A DNA stretch of 64,000 nucleotides from an uncultured Oscillospiraceae bacterium (GCA_949299455.1 CASGAN010000003.1:62001-126000), one strand, 5' to 3'; positions 1-8,602 are shown, counted from the stretch's first letter. Notes: generated from the sequence alone by a model not told the origin. Numbers and translations: made by a program.

Positions 1-40
1 AAAACAGCCGCTTTATGTATAACGAGGAGGTGCAAACAGA

Positions 41-295
41 ATGCCGAACATCAAATCCGCTAAAAAAAGAGTTCAGGTGAACGCAGTCAGAGCTGCTCGC
101 AACAAAGCTGCAAACTCTGAGCTGAAAACAGTGCTCAAAAAAGCAAACACCGCTATTGAAACAAACAGCGACGACAAAGCAGAAGCTGTCAAGGTTGCAA
201 TCAAAAAAATCGACCAGGCTTGTGCAAAAGGTCTGATGCACAAAAATAAAGCTGCAAGAAAAAAATCGCAGATCATGCGCAAAGCAAACGCGTAA
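41..295 (+). CDS. rpsT: 30S ribosomal protein S20
   Basis: An 84-residue, very Lys/Arg/Ala-rich protein beginning MPNIKSAKKRV, the hallmark start of S20, which binds 16S rRNA in the body of the small subunit. Length is normal for the family. A clear GAGGAGG lies about 10 bases before the ATG. The gene is monocistronic here: an intrinsic terminator follows within 20 bases of the stop. Its promoter lies outside the window. Identification is by family knowledge and is secure. Confidence 0.97.
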   Translation: MPNIKSAKKRVQVNAVRAARNKAANSELKTVLKKANTAIETNSDDKAEAVKVAIKKIDQACAKGLMHKNKAARKKSQIMRKANA

Positions 296-313
296 TTTTT
301 TCGCAGAAACGCA

Positions 314-346
314 AACGGAAACGAGGGTGTGTCGTTTCCGTTTTTT
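314..346 (+). terminator. Intrinsic terminator of rpsT
   Basis: An 11-bp perfect stem (AACGGAAACGA paired with TCGTTTCCGTT) with a 7-base loop is followed by six T. It sits directly after the rpsT stop. Confidence 0.9.
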
Positions 347-353
347 GTTTTGC

Positions 354-382
354 TTGACAAAAGTGGCTCTGTCCGTTATCAT
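354..382 (+). promoter_or_regulatory. Sigma-A type promoter for the 57-aa membrane protein
   Basis: TTGACA at 354-359 and TATCAT at 377-382 are separated by exactly 17 bases. The predicted start of transcription falls about at the ribosome binding site AAGGAGG (390-396), so the leader would be only a few bases long. Confidence 0.7.
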
Positions 383-404
383 AAGTAAAAAGGAGGAATT
401 GCCG

Positions 405-578
405 ATGAAAGAACTTCGTTCATCCGAGGAAAAAACGAAAACGACCCTTCCGATCATTTCCCTGCTGCTCATGATTGCTGCGCTCGCAATGACTTCTGCT
501 TATGTGCTTTATAAATACACAAGCGACCGCTCTTATCGCCGCAAATGGAAAGATTATGACGACTGCGGTCTTGCATGA
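405..578 (+). CDS. Small single-pass membrane protein, unknown function
   Basis: 57 residues. The N-terminus (1-13) is charged, residues 14-36 form one hydrophobic helix (LPIISLLLMIAALAMTSAY), and the C-terminal 20 residues are basic/acidic (DRSYRRKWKDYDD). The start is fixed by AAGGAGG at 390-396. The gene has its own promoter and its own terminator, so it is a stand-alone unit and probably really expressed. I do not recognise a family. The layout could fit a small regulatory membrane peptide, but nothing in the sequence shows what it does. Confidence 0.7.
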   Translation: MKELRSSEEKTKTTLPIISLLLMIAALAMTSAYVLYKYTSDRSYRRKWKDYDDCGLA

Positions 579-586
579 CAAACAAT

Positions 587-620
587 AAAAAACCGGATGC
601 ATTTGCATCCGGTTTTTATT
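587..620 (+). terminator. Intrinsic terminator after the small membrane protein
   Basis: Stem AACCGGATGC (591-600) with GCATCCGGTT (605-614), 4-base loop, T-rich tail. It starts 12 bases after the stop codon. Confidence 0.9.
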
Positions 621-631
621 TTTGGCATAAA

Positions 632-671
632 GAAAATCATCCGAACACAATTTGCGTTCGGATGATTTTCG
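632..671 (-). terminator. Terminator of the GH38/GH130 operon
   Basis: A 15-bp perfect stem (632-646 with 656-670), 18 bases beyond the stop of the mannosidase gene, with T-rich sequence following on the minus strand. It faces the plus-strand terminator at 587-620, so the two convergent units are insulated from each other. Confidence 0.8.
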
Positions 672-688
672 CTTTCTCTGTATCGGTT

Positions 689-3600
689 TTATTTGAGTGT
701 CACTTTGAATGTCTTGATCTCAAACGGTTTGATCTCAAACGACAGGCGGTCAGTGTTTTCAACCGGTGTGCCGATCTCATTTTCGATCAGATCGCATTCG
801 ACCATGCGTGCAACCGGAACGTTCCAGTTCATCGTGACCTGGGTACGGCGGTTGTGATCCTCGTACATACGAACGATGACACCGCTGCCGTCCTCGGCAC
901 GTTTAACGGTTTCTGCAATGACGTTCGGTGCGTCCACGGTAAACAGACTTGCAAAGGTGAGCGATTCGTCGCCGTCTTTTGTCATGCGGAACGCATATGC
1001 CGGAACGTTTAGACAGTATGCTTCATGCTGTACGAATGCTTCGTTGTAGTCGCCTTCGTGCGGCAGAACGGCATAAGTGAACCAGTGCTCTTCCTGGTCG
1101 GTGGTCGGATTCGGCACAACACCCGATTTGATGAGTGTGAGCGTCATCTTACCGTCGTGGATGCCGTGACCATATTTGCAGTCATTGAGGATCGATACAC
1201 CGTAGCCGCCCTCGGACAGGTCTGCCCATTTATGGCCGCAGACTTCGAATTTCGCGCCGTCCCAAGAGGTGTTCTTGTGTGCCGGGCGTTTCAGGCTGCC
1301 GAACTGGATGTCGTAGGTTGCTTCGCTTGCATTGACATCCACTTCAAACTCAGTCTTGAGCAGAAGCTGGTGCTGTTTCCAATCCACATGGGTCTTGAAG
1401 TCGATGCGGCGGCTGTTTGTATAGAAGATGATATCCTGGTCGATGATCGAATCGCAGAATTTGAACTTGTTACGCAGGACCAGACGAACCGGACCGTTTT
1501 CGATCCACTCAGAGGAGAGAAGCTCGTCCACTACCCAGCTCTTCTGAGTGTAATAGATCTCGATATCCCAGTTATCATAGTAAATCGGTTTATCCTCGTA
1601 CACACGCAGCACGTTGCCGAGTCCGCCTTTACGCAGAACTTCGCGGTTTGCCTCTTTATCAAAGATGCTGACAAACTGGCGTGCGTTATTGAGCTGAATA
1701 CGGTAGTACGGCGTTTCGATCTCATTGAGTGTATGGATGACCGTTTTTGCCTCCGGTTTAATAGGATCGGTGCACGGTGTGAGCGCTTTATAGCCTTTTG
1801 CCGGAATGGTTACGCCGGAAATCATCAGCTTGCCATCGGTGGTGCGCTGTGCCGGAACGGTGCAGCCGCACGGCAGTTTGAACGAAGTGACGTTCTCATA
1901 GCCCTCAGCCGGAACAGTGATCTCATCCGAACGATCGAACGACAGGGTGTTGAATACGACGAGATCGTCTTTCTTTGCCTTGATTGCGCCTGCGATTGCT
2001 GCGAGTTTTTCCTCGATCAGCTCGTGGCCGCGTTTTTCAAGCGCTTCGTATTCCACTTTGGTGACTTCGTATACTTCTTTGATCGAAGAACCCGGCAGAA
2101 TGTCGTGGAACTGATTCAGAAGGATGGTTTCCCAGCTGTCGTGAATCTCTTTTGCGTCATACGGCACACCGAGGATGGAAGCCAGGATGCTGAAGAACTC
2201 GACGTCCTGCCACAGAAGCTCGCATTTACGGTTGCTGCGTTTGTTTCTTGCCATCGAGGTGTAGGTGCCGCGGTGATACTCGAGGTACAGCTCGCCGACC
2301 CATTTCGGCAGATCTTTGTTGTCTGCAACGCGGGCATACAGCTCTTTGAAGTACTCCTCCGAACGCTCCATGCGGACTTTCGGCGAACCGGTGATGCCTG
2401 CTTCCATGCGGACACCTGTTTCAACCATTTTTCTGGTCGGGCCGCCGCCGCCGTCACCAAAGCCATAGCAAACGAGGATATCGTTATTCAGATCTTTGTG
2501 CTGATAACGCTCCCAGCCACGCATCAGGCAGACCGGGTCGAGCTGACCGTTATAGGTGGTATAGAAGCTGTCTTCCGGCTGATGCTCGTCCTGTGTGGTG
2601 ATCAAGTGGGTGAAGATTTCGCTGCCGTCGATTCCCTTCCACCAGAAGGTGTCCACCGGCAGTTTGTTGAACTGGTTCCATGCGATTTTGGTCGTCATGA
2701 AATATTCAATGCCCGATTTTTTCATGATCTGCGGCAGTGCAGCCGAATAGCCGAATACGTCCGGCAGCCACAGGATTTTATTCTCTTTGCCGAATTCATT
2801 GCGGAAGAACTGTTTGCCGTGCAGGAACTGACGGACAAGGCTCTCGCCCGATGTCACGTTGCAGTCTGCCTCGACCCACATGCCGCCTTCCGGCTCCCAG
2901 CGTCCTTCTGCAACGCGGGCTTTGATTTTCTCAAACAGCTCCGGATAACGCTCTTTGACGAACTGGTAAAGCTGCGGCTGGCTCGACATGAATTTGTAGT
3001 CCGGATATTCTTCCATCAGTTTTAACACCGTCGAGAACGAACGAACAACTTTTTCACGCGACTGCGAAACGGTCCACCACCATGCCACGTCGATGTGGGT
3101 GTGACCGATACAGGTTGCGATGACTTCGTCACTGCCTGCCAGGTTTGTGTACACTTCTTCTTTCAAGAACGCGTTGCATGCATCCACGGAATCATAGAAC
3201 TCTTTCGAGTACGGAACGCGCAGGTCGAGCAGGTTGATTGCTTTTTCGAGTGCTAATTGCAATTTGATGCGGCTCTGGTTGTTTTTATCCAGACGGCTCA
3301 CAATGCGGTTCGGAACATTCAGGTTATAGTAGCAAGCCTGCACAGCGGCGTCGACTTCCATCATGCAGCCCGACAGACGCAGGTTTGCTGTCGAGCCCTT
3401 GTTGTGGTCGTTGTCGCGGCCGGTGTATGCCTGCAAATCGATGACATAGCGGTCGCCGGCTTTTGCACAGTCGGTGATTTTGACTTCCTGGTGGTTGGTG
3501 TCAAGACCCTGGGTGATCTCGCCGTTTACAAACAATAAGAACTGCGGGTTGACAGCATCCCAGAAGGTCACCTGTGTGACAAAGTTAAACCACAGCGGTT

Positions 3601-3844
3601 TCTTATCAAAGCTCTCCGGCACAACCACTTCTGCACGGAACCAATAGTGTGCGTCCGGGCCCGGCCAGATGTCGGATGCAGCGTTAAAATTCTGCCACGG
3701 GGTGCTGTCTGCATCAGCCTGTGCAGGGGTCAAGAAAAAGCCCGGTTTCATCTGAAATTCGGGAATGGAAATACTCTGCACAACGGTCAGCGCACCAAGA
3801 TCTTCGCAGATTTTGTTGACGCGTTCAAATCTGTAATTTTCCAT
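689..3844 (-). CDS. GH38 alpha-mannosidase
   Basis: 1051 residues, the size of cytosolic GH38 enzymes (Man2C1/MngB type). These are zinc-dependent retaining alpha-mannosidases. Visible motifs are the zinc-site HTHIDVAWWW at 248-257, the nucleophile/zinc Asp in LPDVFGYS (Asp362), and NQFHDILPGSS further on, whose His is the usual fourth ligand. An N-terminal beta-rich domain precedes the catalytic barrel and C-terminal beta-sandwich domains follow. No signal peptide is visible, so it is probably cytoplasmic. AAAGGAG precedes the ATG. It lies downstream of the GH130 phosphorylase on the same strand, separated by a stable hairpin. With that partner it would strip alpha-linked mannose from imported N-glycan cores. 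Substrate linkage is inferred. Confidence 0.93.
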   Translation of the reverse strand: MENYRFERVNKICEDLGALTVVQSISIPEFQMKPGFFLTPAQADADSTPWQNFNAASDIWPGPDAHYWFRAEVVVPESFDKKPLWFNFVTQVTFWDAVNPQFLLFVNGEITQGLDTNHQEVKITDCAKAGDRYVIDLQAYTGRDNDHNKGSTANLRLSGCMMEVDAAVQACYYNLNVPNRIVSRLDKNNQSRIKLQLALEKAINLLDLRVPYSKEFYDSVDACNAFLKEEVYTNLAGSDEVIATCIGHTHIDVAWWWTVSQSREKVVRSFSTVLKLMEEYPDYKFMSSQPQLYQFVKERYPELFEKIKARVAEGRWEPEGGMWVEADCNVTSGESLVRQFLHGKQFFRNEFGKENKILWLPDVFGYSAALPQIMKKSGIEYFMTTKIAWNQFNKLPVDTFWWKGIDGSEIFTHLITTQDEHQPEDSFYTTYNGQLDPVCLMRGWERYQHKDLNNDILVCYGFGDGGGGPTRKMVETGVRMEAGITGSPKVRMERSEEYFKELYARVADNKDLPKWVGELYLEYHRGTYTSMARNKRSNRKCELLWQDVEFFSILASILGVPYDAKEIHDSWETILLNQFHDILPGSSIKEVYEVTKVEYEALEKRGHELIEEKLAAIAGAIKAKKDDLVVFNTLSFDRSDEITVPAEGYENVTSFKLPCGCTVPAQRTTDGKLMISGVTIPAKGYKALTPCTDPIKPEAKTVIHTLNEIETPYYRIQLNNARQFVSIFDKEANREVLRKGGLGNVLRVYEDKPIYYDNWDIEIYYTQKSWVVDELLSSEWIENGPVRLVLRNKFKFCDSIIDQDIIFYTNSRRIDFKTHVDWKQHQLLLKTEFEVDVNASEATYDIQFGSLKRPAHKNTSWDGAKFEVCGHKWADLSEGGYGVSILNDCKYGHGIHDGKMTLTLIKSGVVPNPTTDQEEHWFTYAVLPHEGDYNEAFVQHEAYCLNVPAYAFRMTKDGDESLTFASLFTVDAPNVIAETVKRAEDGSGVIVRMYEDHNRRTQVTMNWNVPVARMVECDLIENEIGTPVENTDRLSFEIKPFEIKTFKVTLK

Positions 3845-3875
3845 TTAGAAAAACGACTCCTTTCGTTACACAGCA

Positions 3876-3909
3876 ACAGCCAATAAAAGCCGATGCTTTT
3901 ATTGGCTGT
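3876..3909 (-). other. Intercistronic stem-loop between GH130 and GH38 genes
   Basis: A perfect 15-bp inverted repeat (3876-3890 with 3895-3909) with a 4-base loop. It fills most of the 81-base gap between the stop of the phosphorylase gene and the start of the mannosidase gene. No T-run follows on the minus strand, so it is not a normal terminator. A role in protecting the 3' end of the upstream message, giving unequal expression, is inference. Confidence 0.7.
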
Positions 3910-3925
3910 CAGTCTGCATGAAATC

Positions 3926-4915
3926 TTATAACGAGTTCTCTTTCATGTAGTTGAGAACATCATCCACGGTGGTGAATGCAAGACCGGTTACAGTGTCTGC
4001 ACAGCCGTAGTAGATTGCGATTCTGCCGGTTTCTGCGTCCGTCAGTGCTGCACACGGGAACACAACGTTCGGAACGTCGCCGACACACTCATACAGTTTC
4101 TGCGGAGAAAGCAGATACGGACGGGTGCGGTATTTGACTTTCCACGGCTCGTCCAGATCAAGCAGCACAGCGCCGAACGAATATACAAAGCCGTTGCAGC
4201 TGTTTAATACGCCGTGGTAGAATAAGAGCCAGCCTTCGTCTGTCTCGATCGGAACAGGACCCGGACCGATTTTCTTCGACTGCCAAGCGGAACGGTCATC
4301 GTTGATGATGCCCATTACATAGCGGTGTTTGCCCCAGTAAACCATATCCGGGCTCTCCGAATAGAAGATATCGCCGAACGGGGTGTGGCCGGTGTCGGAC
4401 GGACGGGAAACCATTGCATATTTGCCGTTGATTTTGCGCGGGAACAATACGCCGTTGCGGTTGTACGGCAGAAATGCGTTTTCGCACTGTACGAATTTTT
4501 CAAAATCGTATGTATATGCGATGCCGATGGTCGGGCCATGGTAGCCGTTGCACCAGGTGACATAGTATCTGTCCTCGATTTTGACGACACGCGGGTCATA
4601 ACGATATTCGCGTTTTAAGATTTCCGGATCTTCGCCTTCGAATTTGATCGGCTCATCTTCAAATTCCCATTTCAAACCGTCTTTCGAACGGCCAACGAAG
4701 ATGTCCATCGAACGGGAACGGTTGTCGCAGCGGAATACGCCGATGAAGCCGTCGCCCCACGGCACAACTGCACTGTTGAAGATGGAGTTCGAATCTTTCT
4801 GCTCATCTCTGTTGATAATCGGGTTCTGGTCAAAACGCCAGACGATGTCTCTGCAATTTTCCGGTTTGTCCTGCCACGGAATGTTCGGCAGAGCACTACC
4901 AATAATTTTTGCCAT
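3926..4915 (-). CDS. GH130 beta-1,4-mannosyl-N-acetylglucosamine phosphorylase
   Basis: 329 residues from the ATG at 4915, chosen because GAGGTG lies just upstream and MAKIIG fits the family start. The protein follows what I remember of UhgbMP (GH130 subfamily 2), including blocks [36 protein letters not shown] and [11 protein letters not shown]. Asp107 in YDPRV is the expected general acid. Enzymes of this type phosphorolyse Man-beta-1,4-GlcNAc to mannose-1-phosphate and GlcNAc (EC 2.4.1.320). It has no signal peptide. The neighbouring GH38 mannosidase supports host N-glycan core use rather than plant mannan, but the exact disaccharide is inferred; related subfamilies act on mannosyl-glucose or mannobiose. 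Confidence 0.9.
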   Translation of the reverse strand: MAKIIGSALPNIPWQDKPENCRDIVWRFDQNPIINRDEQKDSNSIFNSAVVPWGDGFIGVFRCDNRSRSMDIFVGRSKDGLKWEFEDEPIKFEGEDPEILKREYRYDPRVVKIEDRYYVTWCNGYHGPTIGIAYTYDFEKFVQCENAFLPYNRNGVLFPRKINGKYAMVSRPSDTGHTPFGDIFYSESPDMVYWGKHRYVMGIINDDRSAWQSKKIGPGPVPIETDEGWLLFYHGVLNSCNGFVYSFGAVLLDLDEPWKVKYRTRPYLLSPQKLYECVGDVPNVVFPCAALTDAETGRIAIYYGCADTVTGLAFTTVDDVLNYMKENSL

Positions 4916-5043
4916 ATTACACCTCGTTCTCCGGCGGTTTTTATAAAATGATAAAAAGACACACGATACCTTTTCCGCCGGCAGATATCGGGTCTTGCAG
5001 TGTCGGGGCATGCATCATCATACCGTCCGTACATGTCATTTTC

Positions 5044-5072
5044 ATTATAAACGAAACCGCCGCATTTTGCAA
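5044..5072 (-). promoter_or_regulatory. Promoter of the GH130-GH38 operon
   Basis: On the minus strand, TTGCAA (5067-5072) and TATAAT (5044-5049) are 17 bases apart. The leader would be about 120 bases. I saw no clear operator or riboswitch in the rest of the 4916-5171 gap. Confidence 0.65.
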
Positions 5073-5171
5073 TCGGTTTTGTCCATATTTTTGAAAAAAT
5101 CGTCTACTTTTCGGAATTGAACAAAACGGTAATTGTAGGAATCTACAAAACACAAGAAAAACTCCCGGCAA

Positions 5172-5206
5172 GAAAAAAGCCGCTTTGCCCCAAAGGCAAA
5201 CGCGGC
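5172..5206 (-). terminator. Terminator of the polysaccharide deacetylase gene
   Basis: A GC-rich stem (about 5179-5189 with 5195-5206, one mismatch) followed on the minus strand by six T. It is 11 bases after the stop codon. Confidence 0.85.
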
Positions 5207-5216
5207 CAGACGAATA

Positions 5217-6170
5217 TTAAAGCGCAGCAATGACATAGTTTTTTTCACGCAGTGTATCGATTACATCACCGAGCATCTCTGCGTTGTCTTTTGAAACGCT
5301 GTGCAAAAGATAGATTGCACCATTGTGTGCCGCTTCTGTGACTTTCGGAAATGCTTTGTCCACACCCATCTGTTTATTCACATCATAATCTGCATACGCA
5401 AAGCTCCAGAACACCGTGCGGTATCCAAGCTTTTGTGTGAGTGCCAGCGTGCGCTCCGACCACTCGCCCTTCGGCGGACGGAACAGTGTCATTTCGTATC
5501 CATACGTTTCAAGGATATAATTATGCAGCTCGATGATATCGTTTGCGGCATCCTCCACAGAAATCGTCGGCATCGACTTGTGGCTTGCGGTGTGGTTGCC
5601 GATCACATGCCCCTCGTTGATCATTCGTTTGATCAAATCGGGATTTGATTTTGCATAGTGCATCGTCACAAAGAATACAGCTGTGCACTGTTTTTCTTTT
5701 AATGTGTCGAGAATTTTTGTTGTATATCCGTTTTCATATCCCTGGTCAAATGTGAGATAAATTGCCTGCTCCGTCGCGGGCATAATAAATGATGCATTAT
5801 ATTTTCGGTATTTTTCCTCATACTGCTCGCAGGAAACGGGACGGTTTTGATCATTGACCTCTTTTCCCTGTCCCCAGCCGTGCAGCGTGTTATCAAGCGA
5901 TGAAATATCCGAAAAATCGAACGCACCGGCGTCGAGCGGTGCGTTCGTCGGTGCAGTTTCATCGGATGAAGCAGAGGATTCCGGCATCAGATTTGAGTTG
6001 AAATCGGAAGTAAATTCCGACACCATAGACTCCCCTTCTGACATAAGCGACGACAGATCGGATTCTGCTTTGGAAGTGGTTTCTTCCTGTTTATTCTTTG
6101 TACATCCCGAAAACAGAAGTGATACGGCAAGGCACACACCCACCGCAGCAACGATTGTTTTTCTTTTCAT
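5217..6170 (-). CDS. PdaA-like polysaccharide deacetylase (probable spore-cortex de-N-acetylase), lipoprotein-like
   Basis: 317 residues. The N-terminus has a lipoprotein-type signal (hydrophobic 6-20, then LLFSGC with Cys23), followed by a Ser/Glu-rich linker to about residue 75. The NodB deacetylase domain follows with the PdaA-type motifs TFDQGYENGY, GNHTASH, RPPKGEWSERTL and LLHSVSKDN. PdaA proteins de-N-acetylate N-acetylmuramic acid on the way to muramic-delta-lactam in spore cortex. The start is supported by AAAGGAGG seven bases upstream. It stands alone between two terminators. Other peptidoglycan deacetylases share the fold, but the motif set favours PdaA. Confidence 0.88.
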   Translation of the reverse strand: MKRKTIVAAVGVCLAVSLLFSGCTKNKQEETTSKAESDLSSLMSEGESMVSEFTSDFNSNLMPESSASSDETAPTNAPLDAGAFDFSDISSLDNTLHGWGQGKEVNDQNRPVSCEQYEEKYRKYNASFIMPATEQAIYLTFDQGYENGYTTKILDTLKEKQCTAVFFVTMHYAKSNPDLIKRMINEGHVIGNHTASHKSMPTISVEDAANDIIELHNYILETYGYEMTLFRPPKGEWSERTLALTQKLGYRTVFWSFAYADYDVNKQMGVDKAFPKVTEAAHNGAIYLLHSVSKDNAEMLGDVIDTLREKNYVIAAL

Positions 6171-6240
6171 GAGGATTCCTCCTTTCTAAAAACAAGTATG
6201 TCCGTCATCGATTTGTTTATGCGAAACATTTTTTAAAAAT

Positions 6241-6280
6241 GAAAAGACAGGAAGCCAGCTGGGCTTCCTGTCTTTTCAAT
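6241..6280 (-). terminator. Terminator of the sigma factor-serpin unit
   Basis: A long near-perfect stem (AAAAGACAGGAAGCC with GGCTTCCTGTCTTTT) directly after the serpin stop; strong in both orientations. Confidence 0.9.
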
Positions 6281-6292
6281 CTGTTTCCTTGG

Positions 6293-7714
6293 TTATTCAG
6301 GCCGGTAGACACTGCCTGCAAAAAGCGGGAGACCGTCGTCACTGGTGACGACAAAAAGGAAGGGACGGTCGAGCACAAAGTCCATCTCATCCTCCGGCGG
6401 CGGTGCGGCACCGGCAAAATACATCGCTGTGTAAGCGGCGGCTGTCACACCCTCCTCGTCGATTGCCACGCGTACACCATGACTGGCTTTTGAAACAAAG
6501 ATGTCCTTCATATTCGTCATGGCGGAAAAATCGGCTGTTTTCTGGTCAAATACATCCGTTACGCCAAGTGATTTGAACACTTCGCGCAGATCCGTCTGCG
6601 ATGAGATGTCAAACTTCGGCACGGAGAGGTTGATCTTTAACGTTTTACGGTTCTCCCATTTCCCGTTTGACCGCAGAAATTCCATCAATTCATCTCTTTG
6701 AAGCAATTCCTGCACACGCACACCCTCCTCCGGCAAAATAAACCACATCGTGCCGCCGCCGTTTTCAAGAGGCTGTGCCACGGCACCGAACTGCTCCGCC
6801 CAGTAATACGTTTCCTGTCCCTGGCTGTGCATAAAGTCGCAGGTCATATCACCGGACAGTGAATGAAACACATCCGGCGTAGTATTCTCCTTACTGAAGC
6901 CGTTCGCCCACTTTGCCTGATAGTGCATAGCAGATGCGAGCGCCAGCACAGTTTCCGCATCGAATGCGGCATTTTGTGTCTGCTCTTTAAGCAGTCCGCC
7001 TGTCTGTTCATCAAGCCATCCCTGCAGTGCCTTATGAAAACCGTCAGACCCCATTTCCCCCTGATACGAAGAGGCATAATAGGTATCCGCCAAACGCTCC
7101 ATTGTCTCCGGAATAAACGAAATCCCCTCATTGAGCCAGACCGAGTTTGCCAGAATACAGGTGGTGGCACCGTCATTGCGGTACTGACCGTTCCACACGG
7201 CATATGCCTGACTGCGCAGCGCTTCGATGCTGTCCGTACCAAGCAGGCTGAGAATCTGCCCGCGGCTTTCCCCGCCGGTAAGCTCTGCCAGCATTCCAAG
7301 CGTCATATACGCACTCAGCGGGGCATATACCTTATTTTCTCCCTCTTCGCCGGACAGTGTCTGCCGGATACTGCTTTCAAAAAAGTTCTCAAGCCCATTC
7401 GCATATCCTGACGGCTGCTTCTGCGCTTGCACGGAACTTTGCCATGCGTCAAACTGTTGTTCAAAAAAAGGACTCATCTGATCCGGATAGGATGCCATCT
7501 GCGGATAAACAGCCTCATTGATCGCATAGGCAGTCGTGAAAAATGACGGATTTGACGCATACAGCCACCCGCTGACCGCTACTGCCGCAATAAGAACTGC
7601 CGCCGCTGCCCGCATCCACCACGAGGGTTGGCGGCGATACCGGTTCCTTTGGCTTCTTTCAAGCAGACGTTCATCCGCTTGCCCAATCGCTTGATATAAA
7701 TCCTCTCTATTCAT
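6293..7714 (-). CDS. Membrane-anchored serpin (candidate anti-sigma partner)
   Basis: 473 residues. Residues 1-30 are a charged cytoplasmic stretch (MNREDLYQAIGQADERLLER), 34-52 a transmembrane helix, 55-100 a linker, and about 105-473 a complete serpin fold. The reactive-centre hinge DEEGVTAAAYT starts at 419 with small residues as in inhibitory serpins. Counting from the hinge Gly puts P1-P1' near Ala-Ala, suggesting elastase-like targets. FVLDRPFLFVV and the C-terminal strand are present. The start overlaps the sigma gene by 8 bases and has its own AAAGGAGGG. The short N-terminus resembles proteins encoded beside ECF-type sigma genes in Clostridia, so sigma binding inside and a protease trap outside is my inference. 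Confidence 0.88.
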   Translation of the reverse strand: MNREDLYQAIGQADERLLERSQRNRYRRQPSWWMRAAAAVLIAAVAVSGWLYASNPSFFTTAYAINEAVYPQMASYPDQMSPFFEQQFDAWQSSVQAQKQPSGYANGLENFFESSIRQTLSGEEGENKVYAPLSAYMTLGMLAELTGGESRGQILSLLGTDSIEALRSQAYAVWNGQYRNDGATTCILANSVWLNEGISFIPETMERLADTYYASSYQGEMGSDGFHKALQGWLDEQTGGLLKEQTQNAAFDAETVLALASAMHYQAKWANGFSKENTTPDVFHSLSGDMTCDFMHSQGQETYYWAEQFGAVAQPLENGGGTMWFILPEEGVRVQELLQRDELMEFLRSNGKWENRKTLKINLSVPKFDISSQTDLREVFKSLGVTDVFDQKTADFSAMTNMKDIFVSKASHGVRVAIDEEGVTAAAYTAMYFAGAAPPPEDEMDFVLDRPFLFVVTSDDGLPLFAGSVYRPE

Positions 7715-8269
7715 CGAAAAATCCCTCCTTTATCAAATGCTGCCGAAGCCGTGTTCTTGTCCGGCTGAGCAGCACAGACACATGGTTGCGCGTCATACCA
7801 TAAGACGCCGCAATTTCACCGATGGGCTCGGTGAAAAAATACCGGCGCAGAAACACATCTCCCTCGCGTACCGGAAGTGTGCGGAGAAAGGCGTTCACAG
7901 ACTGTGCAAGTTCCTTTGCCGTCAGTGTGTCCTCCACATCGCACGCGGACGGAATACACTGCGACAACTCCTCAAGCGCCAGACTCACCTGACCGCCGCC
8001 CCGCTTCTGTGCTGTGCGGTGCCGCCACAGATCGAATGCAATGCGGCGGGTCAGCTTCGCAAAAAACATCCGCAGTGCATCGGGACGGCTCGGCGGAATC
8101 GCATTCCACGCATGAAGCCAGGTGTCATTCACACACTCTTCGGAATCCTCTCTGCTTTGCAGGATATGATGCGCAACGGTGAAACAGTATGCCCATATTT
8201 CTCATTCGAACGAACAATGGCATCCGGACACCGCCGCCAGTACAGTGCAATAATCTGTTTATCTTCCAT
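7707..8269 (-). pseudogene. ECF-type sigma-70 factor, frame broken at 8192-8194
   Basis: The natural start is the ATG at 8269, behind AAAGGAGGG. That frame runs for 45 codons (MEDKQIIALYWRRCPDAI...) and ends in TGA at 8133-8135. The sigma sequence continues in another frame from about 8191 (AYCFTVAHHILQSREDSEECV, written here as adjacent pieces AYCFTVAHHILQ and SREDSEECV) to the stop at 7707. Restoring one G to the GGG at 8192-8194 gives one 187-residue protein, normal for the family, with region 2 (NDTWLHAWNAI) and region 4 (IGEIAASYGMTRNHVSVLL). The downstream piece could restart at the ATG at 8132, which abuts the TGA. A homopolymer sequencing error, a real mutation, or a stop-restart arrangement are all possible. 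Confidence 0.8.
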
Positions 8270-8444
8270 AAACGCCCTCCTTTCGTGCCTGAAAAGACTT
8301 TCACTCTATAAGACGAAAAAAAGCAATCAATATTACGGTTTATTTTAACAACAGTGTATCATATTTTTACCGGTTTCGCCATTCACGGGCTTTTTATCAT
8401 AGAATGAAGTTTTGCAATTCCAAAAAAGGAAAAGCAAAAAAGCG

Positions 8445-8473
8445 TTGACAATCAAGCAAAACCATGATATTAT
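8445..8473 (+). promoter_or_regulatory. Promoter of the first initiator tRNA gene
   Basis: TTGACA (8445-8450), 17 bases, TATTAT (8468-8473), about 20 bases before the mature tRNA 5' end. Confidence 0.7.
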
Positions 8474-8493
8474 AATTAGACAATCAAGAATAT

Positions 8494-8569
<76 letters not shown>

Positions 8570-8602
8570 TGTTGTCCTGCCAAAATAGATGCAGGGCGGA
8601 AA

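Noticed and set aside
1025-3025. A 666-codon open frame on the plus strand
   Set aside because: It lies wholly antisense to the GH38 mannosidase, which has all family motifs; the plus-strand product has no recognisable domain and is a codon-bias shadow.
5045-5248. 67-codon minus-strand open frame between the deacetylase and GH130 genes
   Set aside because: It crosses the deacetylase terminator and the GH130 promoter, lacks a binding site, and has no recognisable features.
8313-8335. ECF-type autoregulatory promoter (minus-strand CGTC with AACCGT upstream) for the sigma-serpin unit
   Set aside because: The -10-like CGTC is present, but the distance to the AAC motif is 19-22 bases, longer than the usual 16-17, so I did not list it.
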